A program made the translations under genes and the position numbers. 64,000 nt of DNA from Hymenobacter sedentarius (GTDB taxonomy: Bacteria > Bacteroidota > Bacteroidia > Cytophagales > Hymenobacteraceae): NCBI RefSeq assembly GCF_001507645.1, contig NZ_CP013909.1, positions 1,984,001 to 2,048,000 on the forward strand, written 5' to 3'. The number at the start of each line of letters is the position of its first letter. The first letter of the stretch is position 1. Below, piece by piece: positions 9,106-16,669 of this stretch. The notes under the pieces were generated by a model, which saw nothing but the letters and a program-made list of their open reading frames with translations, was not told the DNA's origin and did not search any database.

Positions 9106-9651
9106 ATGATTCGCCTGCTTTTTCCGCTGCTTTTGCTGGGTGCGCACCCCTTGGTGGCCCAGCCCAATGCCGGCAAACCCAAAACCGCTTCTGCCGTGCC
9201 CGTGGCCCAACCGTCAGTTCTTCGAACGTATGCCCTGCGCCTGCATCCCGGCGATGACCTGCGCCAGCAGCTCACGGCTTTTGTGCAGGCGCACCACATT
9301 GTGGCCGGCACCATGCTCACCTGCGTGGGCAGCCTCACGGTAACCACGCTGCGGCTGGCCAACCAGGAGGGCCCCACCGAGTACCGGGGCCATTTCGAAA
9401 TCGTTTCCTTGGTCGGCACGCTCTCCACCAACGGCTCGCATCTGCACCTGGCCGTATCCGACAGCACCGGCCGCACCATCGGCGGGCACTTGCTGGATGG
9501 CTGCCGCATATACACCACCGCCGAAATTGTGCTGGGGGAGCTGCCTGAGCTGGATTTTCGGCGTGAGCCCGACCCCACATTTGGCTATCAGGAGTTGGTG
9601 GTGCACCCGGCGCCCGCACCAGGGAAAGTAGTGCAGCAAAAGAAGAAGTGA
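9106..9651 (+). CDS. Exported PPC-domain protein (DUF296, PCC/AT-hook-associated fold)
   Basis: A 181-residue protein with a clear signal peptide (MIRLLFPLLLLGAHPLVAQ), then one PPC/DUF296 domain: RLHPGDDLRQQLTAF, TCVGSLTVTTLRLA, and the metal-ligand pattern GSHLHLAVSD...GGHLLDGC with three conserved histidines. Prokaryotic PPC proteins are usually cytosolic trimers of unknown function; plant relatives bind DNA. The signal peptide makes a DNA-binding role unlikely here. The frame is open upstream to 9007, but that would overlap the preceding gene and lack the signal peptide. The end of the ORF lies just before the DUF4442 gene. Confidence 0.78.
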   Translation: MIRLLFPLLLLGAHPLVAQPNAGKPKTASAVPVAQPSVLRTYALRLHPGDDLRQQLTAFVQAHHIVAGTMLTCVGSLTVTTLRLANQEGPTEYRGHFEIVSLVGTLSTNGSHLHLAVSDSTGRTIGGHLLDGCRIYTTAEIVLGELPELDFRREPDPTFGYQELVVHPAPAPGKVVQQKKK

Positions 9652-9674
9652 GCCCAACCGATTACGAGCCGTTT

Positions 9675-10169
9675 ATGACCGTTGCCGATACTCCCCAAGC
9701 CGCTGCCTTTCGTCGGCAGGTCCTCATCCCCCTGAAGCTGCGGTTGTTTCTGATGCAGAAGCTGCCCATGGCCTGGCTGGCGGGACTGCGCCTCCGGCAG
9801 CTCACGCCGGAGCAGGCCGTGGTGACCATCCGCTTTAAGTTTCTGACGCAAAACCCGTTTCGCAGCATCTATTTCGCCTGCCTGGCTATGGCGGCCGAGT
9901 TTGCCAGCGGCATTCAGGCCATGATGCATGTGCAGGCCGGCGGCCCGGTGTCGATGCTGGTGGTGAAGCTGGAGGGCGACTTCACCAAGAAAGCCGTGGG
10001 GCTGATTGCCTTTACCTGCCCCGATGGCCCGCTTATCGCCCAGGCTGTAGCCGAGAGCTGCGCCACCGGTGAAGGCCGCACCGTGGTGTGCACCAGCACC
10101 GGCGTAGACGAGGCTGGCGACGTGGTGGCCATTTTCCGCCTCACCTGGTCATTTCGGGCGAAGTGCTAG
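9675..10169 (+). CDS. DUF4442 hotdog-fold protein (thioesterase-like)
   Basis: A 164-residue protein resembling the DUF4442 / PaaI-like hotdog group: a long N-terminal helix (RLFLMQKLPMAWLAGLRLRQL), strand VVTIRFKFLTQNPF, the helix SIYFACLAMAAEFASG that would pack in the hotdog, and paired strands near the C-terminus. Relatives are thought to act on acyl-CoA or acyl-ACP thioesters, but no substrate can be read here. A GTG at 9648 would add nine residues and overlap the previous gene by four bases; ATG 9675 is chosen as the better-looking start. It is probably co-transcribed with the PPC-domain gene. Confidence 0.72.
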   Translation: MTVADTPQAAAFRRQVLIPLKLRLFLMQKLPMAWLAGLRLRQLTPEQAVVTIRFKFLTQNPFRSIYFACLAMAAEFASGIQAMMHVQAGGPVSMLVVKLEGDFTKKAVGLIAFTCPDGPLIAQAVAESCATGEGRTVVCTSTGVDEAGDVVAIFRLTWSFRAKC

Positions 10170-10291
10170 GGCATTGAGCGCTGCTGGGTTGGGCTGAAAA
10201 CCTCATTCTGAGCCTGACTCCGCAAGGCACAAACACCCAAACACAAAATGGTGCAAAAACCCGGGAAATCTGAATAAATAGGTTTTACTTT

Positions 10292-10338
10292 CGGCCGGCG
10301 CTGGGACGCTTTGTTCCCAGCGCCGGCCGTTACTTTTT
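10292..10338 (+). promoter_or_regulatory. 15-bp hairpin overlapping a possible amidase promoter
   Basis: A perfect 15-bp stem (10292-10306 with 10315-10329) encloses an eight-base loop whose right part spells TTTG (10310-10313). TACTTTTT follows at 10331-10338, 17 bases after that TTTG and ten bases before the ATG. A second box-like TACTTTCG lies at 10286-10293. The structure could instead be the terminator of the DUF4442 gene, since it ends in a short T-run. Confidence 0.4.
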
Positions 10339-10348
10339 CCCGATTCGT

Positions 10349-11941
10349 ATGCTCCATAAAATCAGCGCCCTTCTGCTGCTGGTGCTATGCACCTTCCTGG
10401 GCAGTGGCTGCGGCCGTTCCCAGCGCCAGCCCAATGCCAAAGCTCAGTCTTTTGAAGTGACCGAAGCCTCCATCGACGACATTCAAGGGGCCATAAAGCG
10501 TGGCGACTGCAACTGCGAGCAAGTGGTGGGCGCCTACCTGGCCCGCATCGCGGCCTACGACCAGCCCACCCGGCTCAATGCCATTGTGGTAACCAATCCG
10601 GCGGCATTGGAAACGGCCCGGCAGCTGGATGCGGAGTACCGCCGCACGGGCCAGATGCGGCCGCTGCACTGCATTCCGGTGATAGTGAAGGACAACTACA
10701 ACACCGCCGGCTTGCAAACCACGGCGGGTTCGCTGGCCCTCAAAGGCTTTGCGCCGAGCAAAGATGCCTCGATGGTGCAGGCCCTGAAAGCGGCGGGCGC
10801 CATCGTGCTGGCCAAGTCCAACATGGCCGAATGGGCCTTCAGCCCCATGGTCACCATTAGCTCCATTGCGGGCGAAACCCGCAACCCGTACAACCTGGAG
10901 CACGTGCCTGCCGGCTCGAGCGGCGGCACCGCGGCGGCCGTGGCCGCCAGCCTGGGCGCCGTGGGGCTGGGTACCGACACGGGCAACTCCATCCGAGGGC
11001 CGTCGTCGCACAATGCCCTGGTGGGCTTCCGGCCCACGCTGGGGCTGCTGAGCCGGGCCGGCATTGCGCCGCTCTACCTGCGCAACGACACTGGTGGCCC
11101 CATGTGCCGCACCGTGGCCGACGCCACCCGCCTGCTCGAAATATTGGCCGGCCCCGACCCCGCCGACCCGCTTACTTCCTACAGCGCTGGCAAGGTCCCG
11201 CCGGGCGGCTACCGGCAGTTTCTGGATAAAAACGGCCTGCAAGGGGCCCGCATTGGCGTATTGCGCACCCTGAGCGAGCGCAGCCCCGACCCACAGGTGA
11301 AGGCCGTTTTTGAGCAGGCCGTGGCCGACCTCCGCAAAGCCGGCGCCGTAGTGGTGGACGTTGAAATACCGGATTTCGACAAAGTGAGCAAGAACCAGTG
11401 GTGCTCGGTTTTCAAGCACGACATCAACCAGTACCTGGCCGAGCTGGGCCCCGGTGCCCCGGTCAAGAACATCGATGAAGTGCTGGCCTCGGGCAAGTAC
11501 TCGGATTATATCAAAGAAAACCTGAAGGACGAGCTGGCCCACGGCGTGGTGCCCAGCCCAAGTGCCGCCGGCTGCGGCGAGGCCTACAACGACCCGCGCC
11601 GAATTGCCTTCCGCAATGCCGTGACCGCCGTAATGGACCAAAACAAGGTCGGTGCCCTGGTGTACCCAACCTGGAACAACCCGCCCGCTAAAGTGGGTGA
11701 TTTCAAAGGCTACCGCGGCGACAACAGCCAGCTTATTGCCCCGCACACCGGCCAGCCCGCCTTCACCGTGCCCATGGGCTTTACCTACGACAGCCTGCCC
11801 GCCGGGCTGCAGTTCCTGGGCCGCTCCTTCGATGAGGCCACGCTGATAAAGTATGTCTATGCCTACGAGCAGGCGACGCATCACCGCAAGGCACCTGCTA
11901 GGTTCCCGGCGCTGCCGAAGGCGGCCACGGCTGCGCAGTAA
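10349..11941 (+). CDS. Amidase-signature family hydrolase, lipoprotein
   Basis: Amide-bond hydrolase of the amidase-signature family with a Ser-cisSer-Lys triad: Lys114 (VIVKDNY), cis-Ser in PAGSSGG (190-191) and nucleophile Ser214 (DTGNSIRGPSS). It is 530 residues. An N-terminal hydrophobic segment ends in the lipobox LGSGC (Cys21), so the enzyme is exported and lipid-anchored, unlike GatA. That argues against glutamyl-tRNA amidotransferase and for degradation of an external amide; the substrate is unknown. The nucleophile motif has Asn where GatA-type enzymes have Gly (GGS). It is convergent with the alpha/beta hydrolase gene across a palindromic repeat. Confidence 0.88.
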   Translation: MLHKISALLLLVLCTFLGSGCGRSQRQPNAKAQSFEVTEASIDDIQGAIKRGDCNCEQVVGAYLARIAAYDQPTRLNAIVVTNPAALETARQLDAEYRRTGQMRPLHCIPVIVKDNYNTAGLQTTAGSLALKGFAPSKDASMVQALKAAGAIVLAKSNMAEWAFSPMVTISSIAGETRNPYNLEHVPAGSSGGTAAAVAASLGAVGLGTDTGNSIRGPSSHNALVGFRPTLGLLSRAGIAPLYLRNDTGGPMCRTVADATRLLEILAGPDPADPLTSYSAGKVPPGGYRQFLDKNGLQGARIGVLRTLSERSPDPQVKAVFEQAVADLRKAGAVVVDVEIPDFDKVSKNQWCSVFKHDINQYLAELGPGAPVKNIDEVLASGKYSDYIKENLKDELAHGVVPSPSAAGCGEAYNDPRRIAFRNAVTAVMDQNKVGALVYPTWNNPPAKVGDFKGYRGDNSQLIAPHTGQPAFTVPMGFTYDSLPAGLQFLGRSFDEATLIKYVYAYEQATHHRKAPARFPALPKAATAAQ

Positions 11942-11982
11942 CGTTTAGCTCAAGTGGCTCAACTGTCTCACGTACGCATCGC

Positions 11983-12071
11983 CTGTCATGCAGAGCGCAG
12001 CGAAGCATCTTATCAGGTTCGAACGACTCGTTGAGGCGTGAGAAGATGCTTCGCTGCGCTCTGCATGACAG
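11983..12071. repeat. Palindromic intergenic repeat, GTCATGC...GAAGCATCT family (solo copy A)
   Basis: Two perfect 29-bp arms (11983-12011 and 12043-12071), beginning CTGTCATGCAGAGCG and ending GAAGCATCTT, flank a 31-base centre containing CGACTCGTT. The match extends four more bases outward with one mismatch. It lies between two convergent genes and may act as their shared terminator. The same arm core recurs at 16556, 31649-31871 and at the ends of the GIY-YIG unit (49628-50035). Confidence 0.9.
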
Positions 12072-12099
12072 ACGATTAAAATGACTCCAGGATATTGAG

Positions 12100-13203
12100 C
12101 TAGTTGGAAACGTTCTTGCCTTTCTCCATTAGCACCAAAAGCTCCTGGAGGTAGCTGCCCCAGATGGCGGGGTTGGAGTGGGTGCCGTGGCCGGTGGTGA
12201 GGTCGGTGATGGGCAGCAGGATGTAGCGGCCTTTCGGCACCTTCTTGATTTCGACTTCCAGGATGCCTAGCTCGGGCGGATTCACTTGGTCGTCGGCGGA
12301 ATTGATGGCGAATAGCGGCGCCTTGATAGCGGCCAGGTGCGGGGCGGGGTTGTAGTCGCGGGAAGCATCAAACTGATAAATCATGTCGTTGGCATCCAAT
12401 GAGCTGAAAAAGCGCGCCTCGGTTTTGGCCAGGGCGGCTTCGGCCAGCTCGCGGGTGGGTGCCGCCTTCTGCATTTGCTTGGGGCTGCTGGTCATGAAAA
12501 TCAGCGACGAAATGGCCCCGGTGAGGCCGGTTTTGGGCTGGGCGGTGTAGGCGCCGCCTTTCCATTCGGGGTCCATCTCAATCAGGTCGATGGCCATTTT
12601 GCGGAGCATGCGGTTGCGGCCGGCTATTTCTGCCGGCAGGCTGGCCAGCGGCATCAGCGCATCCATGAAATCGGGGTATTTGTAGCCCCATACCCAGGTT
12701 TCCATGCCGCCCATGGACGTGCCCATTATCAGTCGGGCGTGCCCCACGCCCAGCTTTTCGGTGAGCAACCGGTAGTCGGCCAGTACCATGTCGTCGTAGG
12801 TGTACTTCGGGAACTGCATGCGCAGCCCGTTACTGGGTTTGCTGGACTTGCCGTGGCCAATGGCATCGGGCAGGATGATGTAGTATTTGGCCGCATCCAG
12901 CAGCTGCCCCGGCCCAAACAGGCGGCCGGCAAACTGCTCGCTCAGAAAGTTATTGCCCGCGCCGGTGGTGCCGTGCATTATCACCACGGCGTTCACCACT
13001 TTGCCGCTGCGGTCTTTGCGCGGCTGGCCCACCGTGGTGTAGTGTACGTTCAGTGCGGGTAACGTTTCGCCGCTCACAAACCGAAACTGAGGCAGCACAA
13101 AATCGCCCTCTACTGGAGCCGGGTAGCGGGTTTCGGCGTAGCCGGGCACCTGCAGTAGCACTAGGCAGAAAGTGAGAAGAAAACCGAGTCGGGAAAAGAC
13201 CAT
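12100..13203 (-). CDS. Exported alpha/beta-fold hydrolase (homoserine acetyltransferase-like)
   Basis: A 367-residue alpha/beta hydrolase related to MetX-type acyltransferases. It has a signal peptide (MVFSRLGFLLTFCLVLLQVPGYA), the oxyanion region VVIMHGTTGAG, nucleophile Ser in GTSMGGME, Asp in SADDQVNPPE and His in GHGTHS. True MetX enzymes are cytosolic, so export argues for a secreted esterase-like hydrolase. The start at 13203 gives the signal peptide; the frame stays open to 13350 but that part looks non-coding. A TTAGCTCAA motif lies 39 bases upstream on its coding strand. Confidence 0.85.
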   Translation of the reverse strand: MVFSRLGFLLTFCLVLLQVPGYAETRYPAPVEGDFVLPQFRFVSGETLPALNVHYTTVGQPRKDRSGKVVNAVVIMHGTTGAGNNFLSEQFAGRLFGPGQLLDAAKYYIILPDAIGHGKSSKPSNGLRMQFPKYTYDDMVLADYRLLTEKLGVGHARLIMGTSMGGMETWVWGYKYPDFMDALMPLASLPAEIAGRNRMLRKMAIDLIEMDPEWKGGAYTAQPKTGLTGAISSLIFMTSSPKQMQKAAPTRELAEAALAKTEARFFSSLDANDMIYQFDASRDYNPAPHLAAIKAPLFAINSADDQVNPPELGILEVEIKKVPKGRYILLPITDLTTGHGTHSNPAIWGSYLQELLVLMEKGKNVSN

Positions 13204-13311
13204 GGCAGTACTGCTATAAGCGAAATGGCGATAGCGCAAAATTGAGCTAAATGCACTCAAATGACGCGCAGAAAACCCGAATTCTAAATGCGATACTTTT
13301 CTCCTGTGGCA

Positions 13312-13468
13312 CCTCACCCCCCGCCCCTCTCCAAAAGAGAGGGGAGCCACGGCACAAGAGTTAGCTCAATTCCTAACAAAAAGCCCCGGCTCAATATTGG
13401 GCCGGGACTTTTTGTTGAATGGTTAACGACAGGCTCCCCTCTCTTTTGGAGAGGGGTGGGGGGTGAGG
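13312..13468. repeat. Nested palindromic repeat, CCTCACCCCC family
   Basis: Two 37-base arms (13312-13348 and 13432-13468) are inverted copies with one mismatch. Each arm holds its own small palindrome around CTCCAAAAGAGAG. Between them sit a TTAGCTCAA motif (13361) and a second independent hairpin (13375-13416). Repeats starting CCTCACCCCC are frequent in Bacteroidota intergenic DNA; this one lies between an upstream-facing gene start and the end of the DAC gene. Confidence 0.85.
13375..13416. terminator. Terminator hairpin inside the nested repeat
   Basis: AACAAAAAG, a GC stem built from CCCGGC-type sequence, an AATATT centre, and the inverted stem ending CTTTTTGTT. It is symmetrical and so can act in both directions; on the minus strand it would end the transcript of the DAC gene at 13491. 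Confidence 0.7.
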
Positions 13469-13490
13469 TTCTGCCGGGGATGAAGCCCCG

Positions 13491-15014
13491 CTACAATTTT
13501 ATCTCCTTAGGCTCCCGCTCGCTTGTAATTACATCCACCAGCCCGTCTTCGCTCACCACCACGGCCAGGCAGGGGTAATCGGAGCTTTCCACGTAACGCA
13601 GGGCCGAGTTGTAGCGGGCCCCGCGGGTGCTGTCGCCGCGGCCCGAGGCGCGGCCGTCGAGGATGACGCCGATGGAGTAGCAGTAGCCTTCGGGGTCGAG
13701 CAGCACGGCGCCGTCGATGCTGGTGACCAAACGGGTGATGAGCGGCGTGAGCGGCACCGGCTCAATGAGCGTGCATTGCAGCTTGAGCCGGTCGGCTTCG
13801 GCCAGCGCCTCGGTGGTGATGACCAACAAGGTGCCGTGCTTCTGGCGGCTGGCTTCGAGCACCACGTCCCAGAGGCGCTCCACTTTGGGGGCGTCGGTAA
13901 GGCCGAAGGTGTGCTTGAGGGCGCGCCGGAAGCTGGTGCGGCTGAGGCGGGTGCGGGGCAGGCCGGGCAGGCCGTAGTGCGAGCGCAGCAGCACGTGGCC
14001 GGCGTGTTGCAGCTCCCAGGAATAATGCGTGACGAAATTGACGACGAACAAATCCTCACGTACGGCGTCGTACTGCCCAATCTGGCGGCCCAGGGCGTAC
14101 ACGTTGTCGCCGTCGGCGAGCAGGTGCACGTCGGGCGTGGTCATCTCCAGCAGCTTGCGCACGGCGCGGTAATCCGTTAGCTCGGTGGGGCAGGTGAGGG
14201 CGAAGATTTCCTCCACGTTGGGGTGGCCGCGGCGGGCCAGCAGCATCTTGCCCACGCCCTCGGCGCCCTCGTAGCGCAGGCTGCTGATGGTGTTGCAGGT
14301 AGCAAACAGCTTGGTGGTGGCCGGGTCGAGGCCCAGGGCCTGGGCGGGCGTGTCGAGCAGGGTTTTGCCGGCGCCGCGCAGCAGCTCCTCGCTTTCGCGG
14401 GGGCGAATGAAAATGCTGGCGCCCGGCTCGGCCTCGCTCAGCGCCTTCACGCCTTCCTCGTTGAAGCGGTACATGGCCGCTACCAGCAGCGAGGGGGCCA
14501 GCGGCCGGCCGTCGGTATAGAAGCGGTGGGGCCGCAGCGACGGATAGGCCCGCAGCGGCTTGCGCTGCAGGCGCAGCACCGTGACCACAAAGTGGCCGCG
14601 GATTTCAACCGGCCAGCCGGCAAAGTGCTGGTGGGTGGCGTGCTCGTCGAGGGCGTCGAGGGTTTCCTGTACTGCGTCGCGCACGCCCAGGCCCTCGTGC
14701 TTGCGCCGAATCATGGCCGGGGTTGCGTCGTCGCGCTCGGGGTAGGGGCGGGGCGTGGTGCGCTGGAAAACCCGGCCGCGAGCCACGGCATCGGCAAAGG
14801 GCGCGGCGGGCAGGCCGCAGTCTTCCGGCTCGAGGCAGCGGGCGGGCAGGGTGGGGTCGGTGGGCAGGGCCAGCAGCACCACCTGCGGCTTCAGGTCGTC
14901 GTCGAGGGCATCGAACAGGTCCTGCGCCAGGGCCTGCGCGGCTTTGTGGTAGCGCGTTTGGTGGGGCCAGAGCAGGGTGGGCGCGGGAGCGGGAGCGAGA
15001 GCGAGGGAAGACAT
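13491..15014 (-). CDS. DAC-domain protein (diadenylate cyclase-like, DisA_N) with N-terminal sensor region
   Basis: The C-terminal 75 residues match the DAC fold that makes cyclic di-AMP from two ATP: DGA at about 434, then the RGAR-YNSA segment at about 464 in the place of the RHR motif, then CLAVVVSEDGLVDVI. The preceding 400 residues look like one of the DACN-type sensor regions described for non-canonical DAC proteins of Bacteroidota. There is no membrane segment, unlike CdaA. The ATG at 15014 gives 507 residues; a TTG at 15053 would add 13. Catalytic activity is inferred; the RHR change could mean altered activity. It is probably co-oriented with the tandem TonB-C gene upstream but has its own start region. 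Confidence 0.75.
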   Translation of the reverse strand: MSSLALAPAPAPTLLWPHQTRYHKAAQALAQDLFDALDDDLKPQVVLLALPTDPTLPARCLEPEDCGLPAAPFADAVARGRVFQRTTPRPYPERDDATPAMIRRKHEGLGVRDAVQETLDALDEHATHQHFAGWPVEIRGHFVVTVLRLQRKPLRAYPSLRPHRFYTDGRPLAPSLLVAAMYRFNEEGVKALSEAEPGASIFIRPRESEELLRGAGKTLLDTPAQALGLDPATTKLFATCNTISSLRYEGAEGVGKMLLARRGHPNVEEIFALTCPTELTDYRAVRKLLEMTTPDVHLLADGDNVYALGRQIGQYDAVREDLFVVNFVTHYSWELQHAGHVLLRSHYGLPGLPRTRLSRTSFRRALKHTFGLTDAPKVERLWDVVLEASRQKHGTLLVITTEALAEADRLKLQCTLIEPVPLTPLITRLVTSIDGAVLLDPEGYCYSIGVILDGRASGRGDSTRGARYNSALRYVESSDYPCLAVVVSEDGLVDVITSEREPKEIKL

Positions 15015-15113
15015 AGGCGTCGGCGCAAAGCAGGCCTTTGCGTCAATGAACAAGAATACGGTGGGATTGTGCCCAGTGCCCGGTAAAAAGCAAGGCGCCG
15101 CCCCGCGCCCCGG

Positions 15114-15929
15114 CTACAATTGGAATAGAACCGGCAACACCATCTTTTGCTTTATCGGCTTGCCCTGATAAATGGCCGGCTCCCACTTCGGTGCGGCCTT
15201 GATGAGGCGCAATGCTTCGTCGTCGAGGCCGGAGCCCATTCGCTTTACCACGCGGGCATCGGTCAGGCTGCCATCGGTCTGCACCACAAACTCGACCATG
15301 ACCTTGCCCTGAATTTTGCGCTGGCGGGCCAGCAGCGGGTATTTCTGGTTTTTCTCAATCCAGTCGAAAAAGGCCTGGTTGCCGCCCACGGGCTGCGTGG
15401 GCCGGTCGGGCGCCACCACGGCGGGGCGGTCGGGGTGGGCGGAGGCGGCAATGTCGGCGGCCGAGGTAGTGATGGGGCGCTCCTTGGCCGTGGTGCGCAC
15501 CACTTCGCTGCCCGGCGACATCACAAACGAAACCGGCACCACCACGCGCTGCCGCACCACCTGGCTGCGCAGGTGCTTGGCGGGCGTCCATTTGGGGCCG
15601 CTTTTAATGAGGCGAATGGCTTCGGCGTCGAGCTCCGGCGACACCGGCGTTTCCACTTTTACGTCGTTTACGGTGCCGGTTTTCTCTACGATAAAGCTGA
15701 CCTTCACCGTGCCCTGAATGCCTTTGAGCATGGCGTTGGTGGGGTATTTTTGGTGGGAGGCCAGAAACTGGGCGTAGCGCTCGGTGCCCCCGATGGGCAC
15801 GGCGGGTTGGGCCACCGAGTCGTACACTTCCGAGGCCGACGGCTTGGGCGGCATCTTGCGCTTCTGGGCCTGGGCACTCATGCCAAAGCAGCAGAGGCAG
15901 CTAAACAGTAGGAGCAGCGGGGATTTCAT
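15114..15929 (-). CDS. Exported protein with two TonB C-terminal domains
   Basis: A 271-residue protein with a signal peptide (MKSPLLLLFSCLCCFGMSAQAQ) followed by two copies of the TonB_C fold: about residues 55-130 (YPTNAMLKGIQGTVKVSFIV, DAEAIRLIKSGPKWTP) and about 195-271 (YPLLARQRKIQGKVMVEFVV, DDEALRLIKAAPKWEP). Energy-transducing TonB has a membrane anchor and a Pro-rich spacer, which are not seen, so this is a periplasmic TonB-C-like protein rather than a standard transducer. ATG 15929 is chosen because it begins the signal peptide; the frame extends to 15980 without one. Confidence 0.8.
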   Translation of the reverse strand: MKSPLLLLFSCLCCFGMSAQAQKRKMPPKPSASEVYDSVAQPAVPIGGTERYAQFLASHQKYPTNAMLKGIQGTVKVSFIVEKTGTVNDVKVETPVSPELDAEAIRLIKSGPKWTPAKHLRSQVVRQRVVVPVSFVMSPGSEVVRTTAKERPITTSAADIAASAHPDRPAVVAPDRPTQPVGGNQAFFDWIEKNQKYPLLARQRKIQGKVMVEFVVQTDGSLTDARVVKRMGSGLDDEALRLIKAAPKWEPAIYQGKPIKQKMVLPVLFQL

Positions 15930-16066
15930 GCGGGATAAGGAGCGGAGAGGAATTGGACAGGACAAGGACTGGATTTGCAAATAACGCTAACCAGAACGGA
16001 GCGCCCTAAAAACCTTGCCAGGACGCGCGGCCGGTATCGGGTGGGCTAACGTAATTTGAGGGCCTT

Positions 16067-16074
16067 TACTTTTA
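16067..16074 (+). promoter_or_regulatory. Possible -7 box of the RidA-family gene
   Basis: TACTTTTA, one mismatch from TAnnTTTG, 20 bases before the ATG at 16095. The TTTG at 16055 is too close to serve as its -33 box. Confidence 0.35.
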
Positions 16075-16094
16075 CCGTCAGCCCCGTTTTTCTT

Positions 16095-16517
16095 ATGAGT
16101 GAGCAGCAACCGTCCCGCGCCCCCGAGCCCGTCGGGGCGTATCCGTACACCCGCCGCGTGGGCAATTTGCTGTTTCTCTCGGGCGTGGGGCCGCGCCAGC
16201 GGGGCGAGCCCAACGTGCCCGGGGTGGAAGTGGATGAGGACGGCAACATTCTCAAGTACGACTTTGAGCGCCAGTGCCACGCCGTGTTTCAGAACGTGCG
16301 CTACATCCTGGAAGAAGCCGGCGCCGAGTGGGACGACCTGGTGGACGTGACCGTGTTCCTGACCAACATGCAGGACGACTTTCCGGTGTACAACCGCCTC
16401 TACGCCGAGTACTTCGCCACGGCCCAGCCCTGCCGCACCACGCTCGAAATCAACTGCCTGCCCACGCCCATTGCCATTGAGTTGAAATGCATCGCCGCGC
16501 TTAAGGACAAACAATAA
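16095..16517 (+). CDS. RidA / YjgF family protein (2-aminomuconate deaminase-like)
   Basis: A 140-residue trimeric enamine/imine deaminase-type protein. The fold is shown by PYTRRVGNLLFLSGVGP near the N-terminus, the helix CHAVFQNVRYILEEAGA, DLVDVTVFLTNMQDDF, and the catalytic Arg in QPCRTTLEINCLP. The C-terminal LPTPIAIELKCIAAL resembles the 2-aminomuconate deaminase branch of tryptophan catabolism, but no other kynurenine-pathway gene is nearby, so a general RidA role is as likely. Start ATG 16095 fits the family length. Confidence 0.85.
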   Translation: MSEQQPSRAPEPVGAYPYTRRVGNLLFLSGVGPRQRGEPNVPGVEVDEDGNILKYDFERQCHAVFQNVRYILEEAGAEWDDLVDVTVFLTNMQDDFPVYNRLYAEYFATAQPCRTTLEINCLPTPIAIELKCIAALKDKQ

Positions 16518-16555
16518 GCAAGCAATACTGAACAGTTGGTAGGGAATGAAGGTAG

Positions 16556-16649
16556 AACGTCATGCTGAGCTTGTCGAAGCATCTCTGCCGCGCCAGTAAT
16601 TCATTTTACAAGCGCAGTAGAGATGCTTCGACAAGCTCAGCATGACGTT
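16556..16649. repeat. Palindromic intergenic repeat, GTCATGC...GAAGCATCT family (solo copy B)
   Basis: Two perfect 31-bp arms (16556-16586 and 16619-16649) starting AACGTCATGCTGAGC and ending GAAGCATCTCT flank 32 bases. It has the same head and tail as copy A with a different middle (TTGTC for GCAGC). It sits in the gap before the bestrophin gene, ending 20 bases before its ATG, so it would be in the leader or overlap the promoter. Confidence 0.9.
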
Positions 16650-16669
16650 TCTTATTCTTATTAGTCCCC

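Noticed and set aside
10385..11884. Long antisense frame over the amidase gene (and similar long frames opposite sucA, sucB and lpdA)
   Set aside because: Typical of GC-rich codon shadows; the plus-strand genes have complete family motifs and the antisense products do not.
12011..12030. GGTTCGAACGACTCG resembles the T-arm of a tRNA
   Set aside because: It is the centre of palindrome copy A; no acceptor, D or anticodon arm fits around it.
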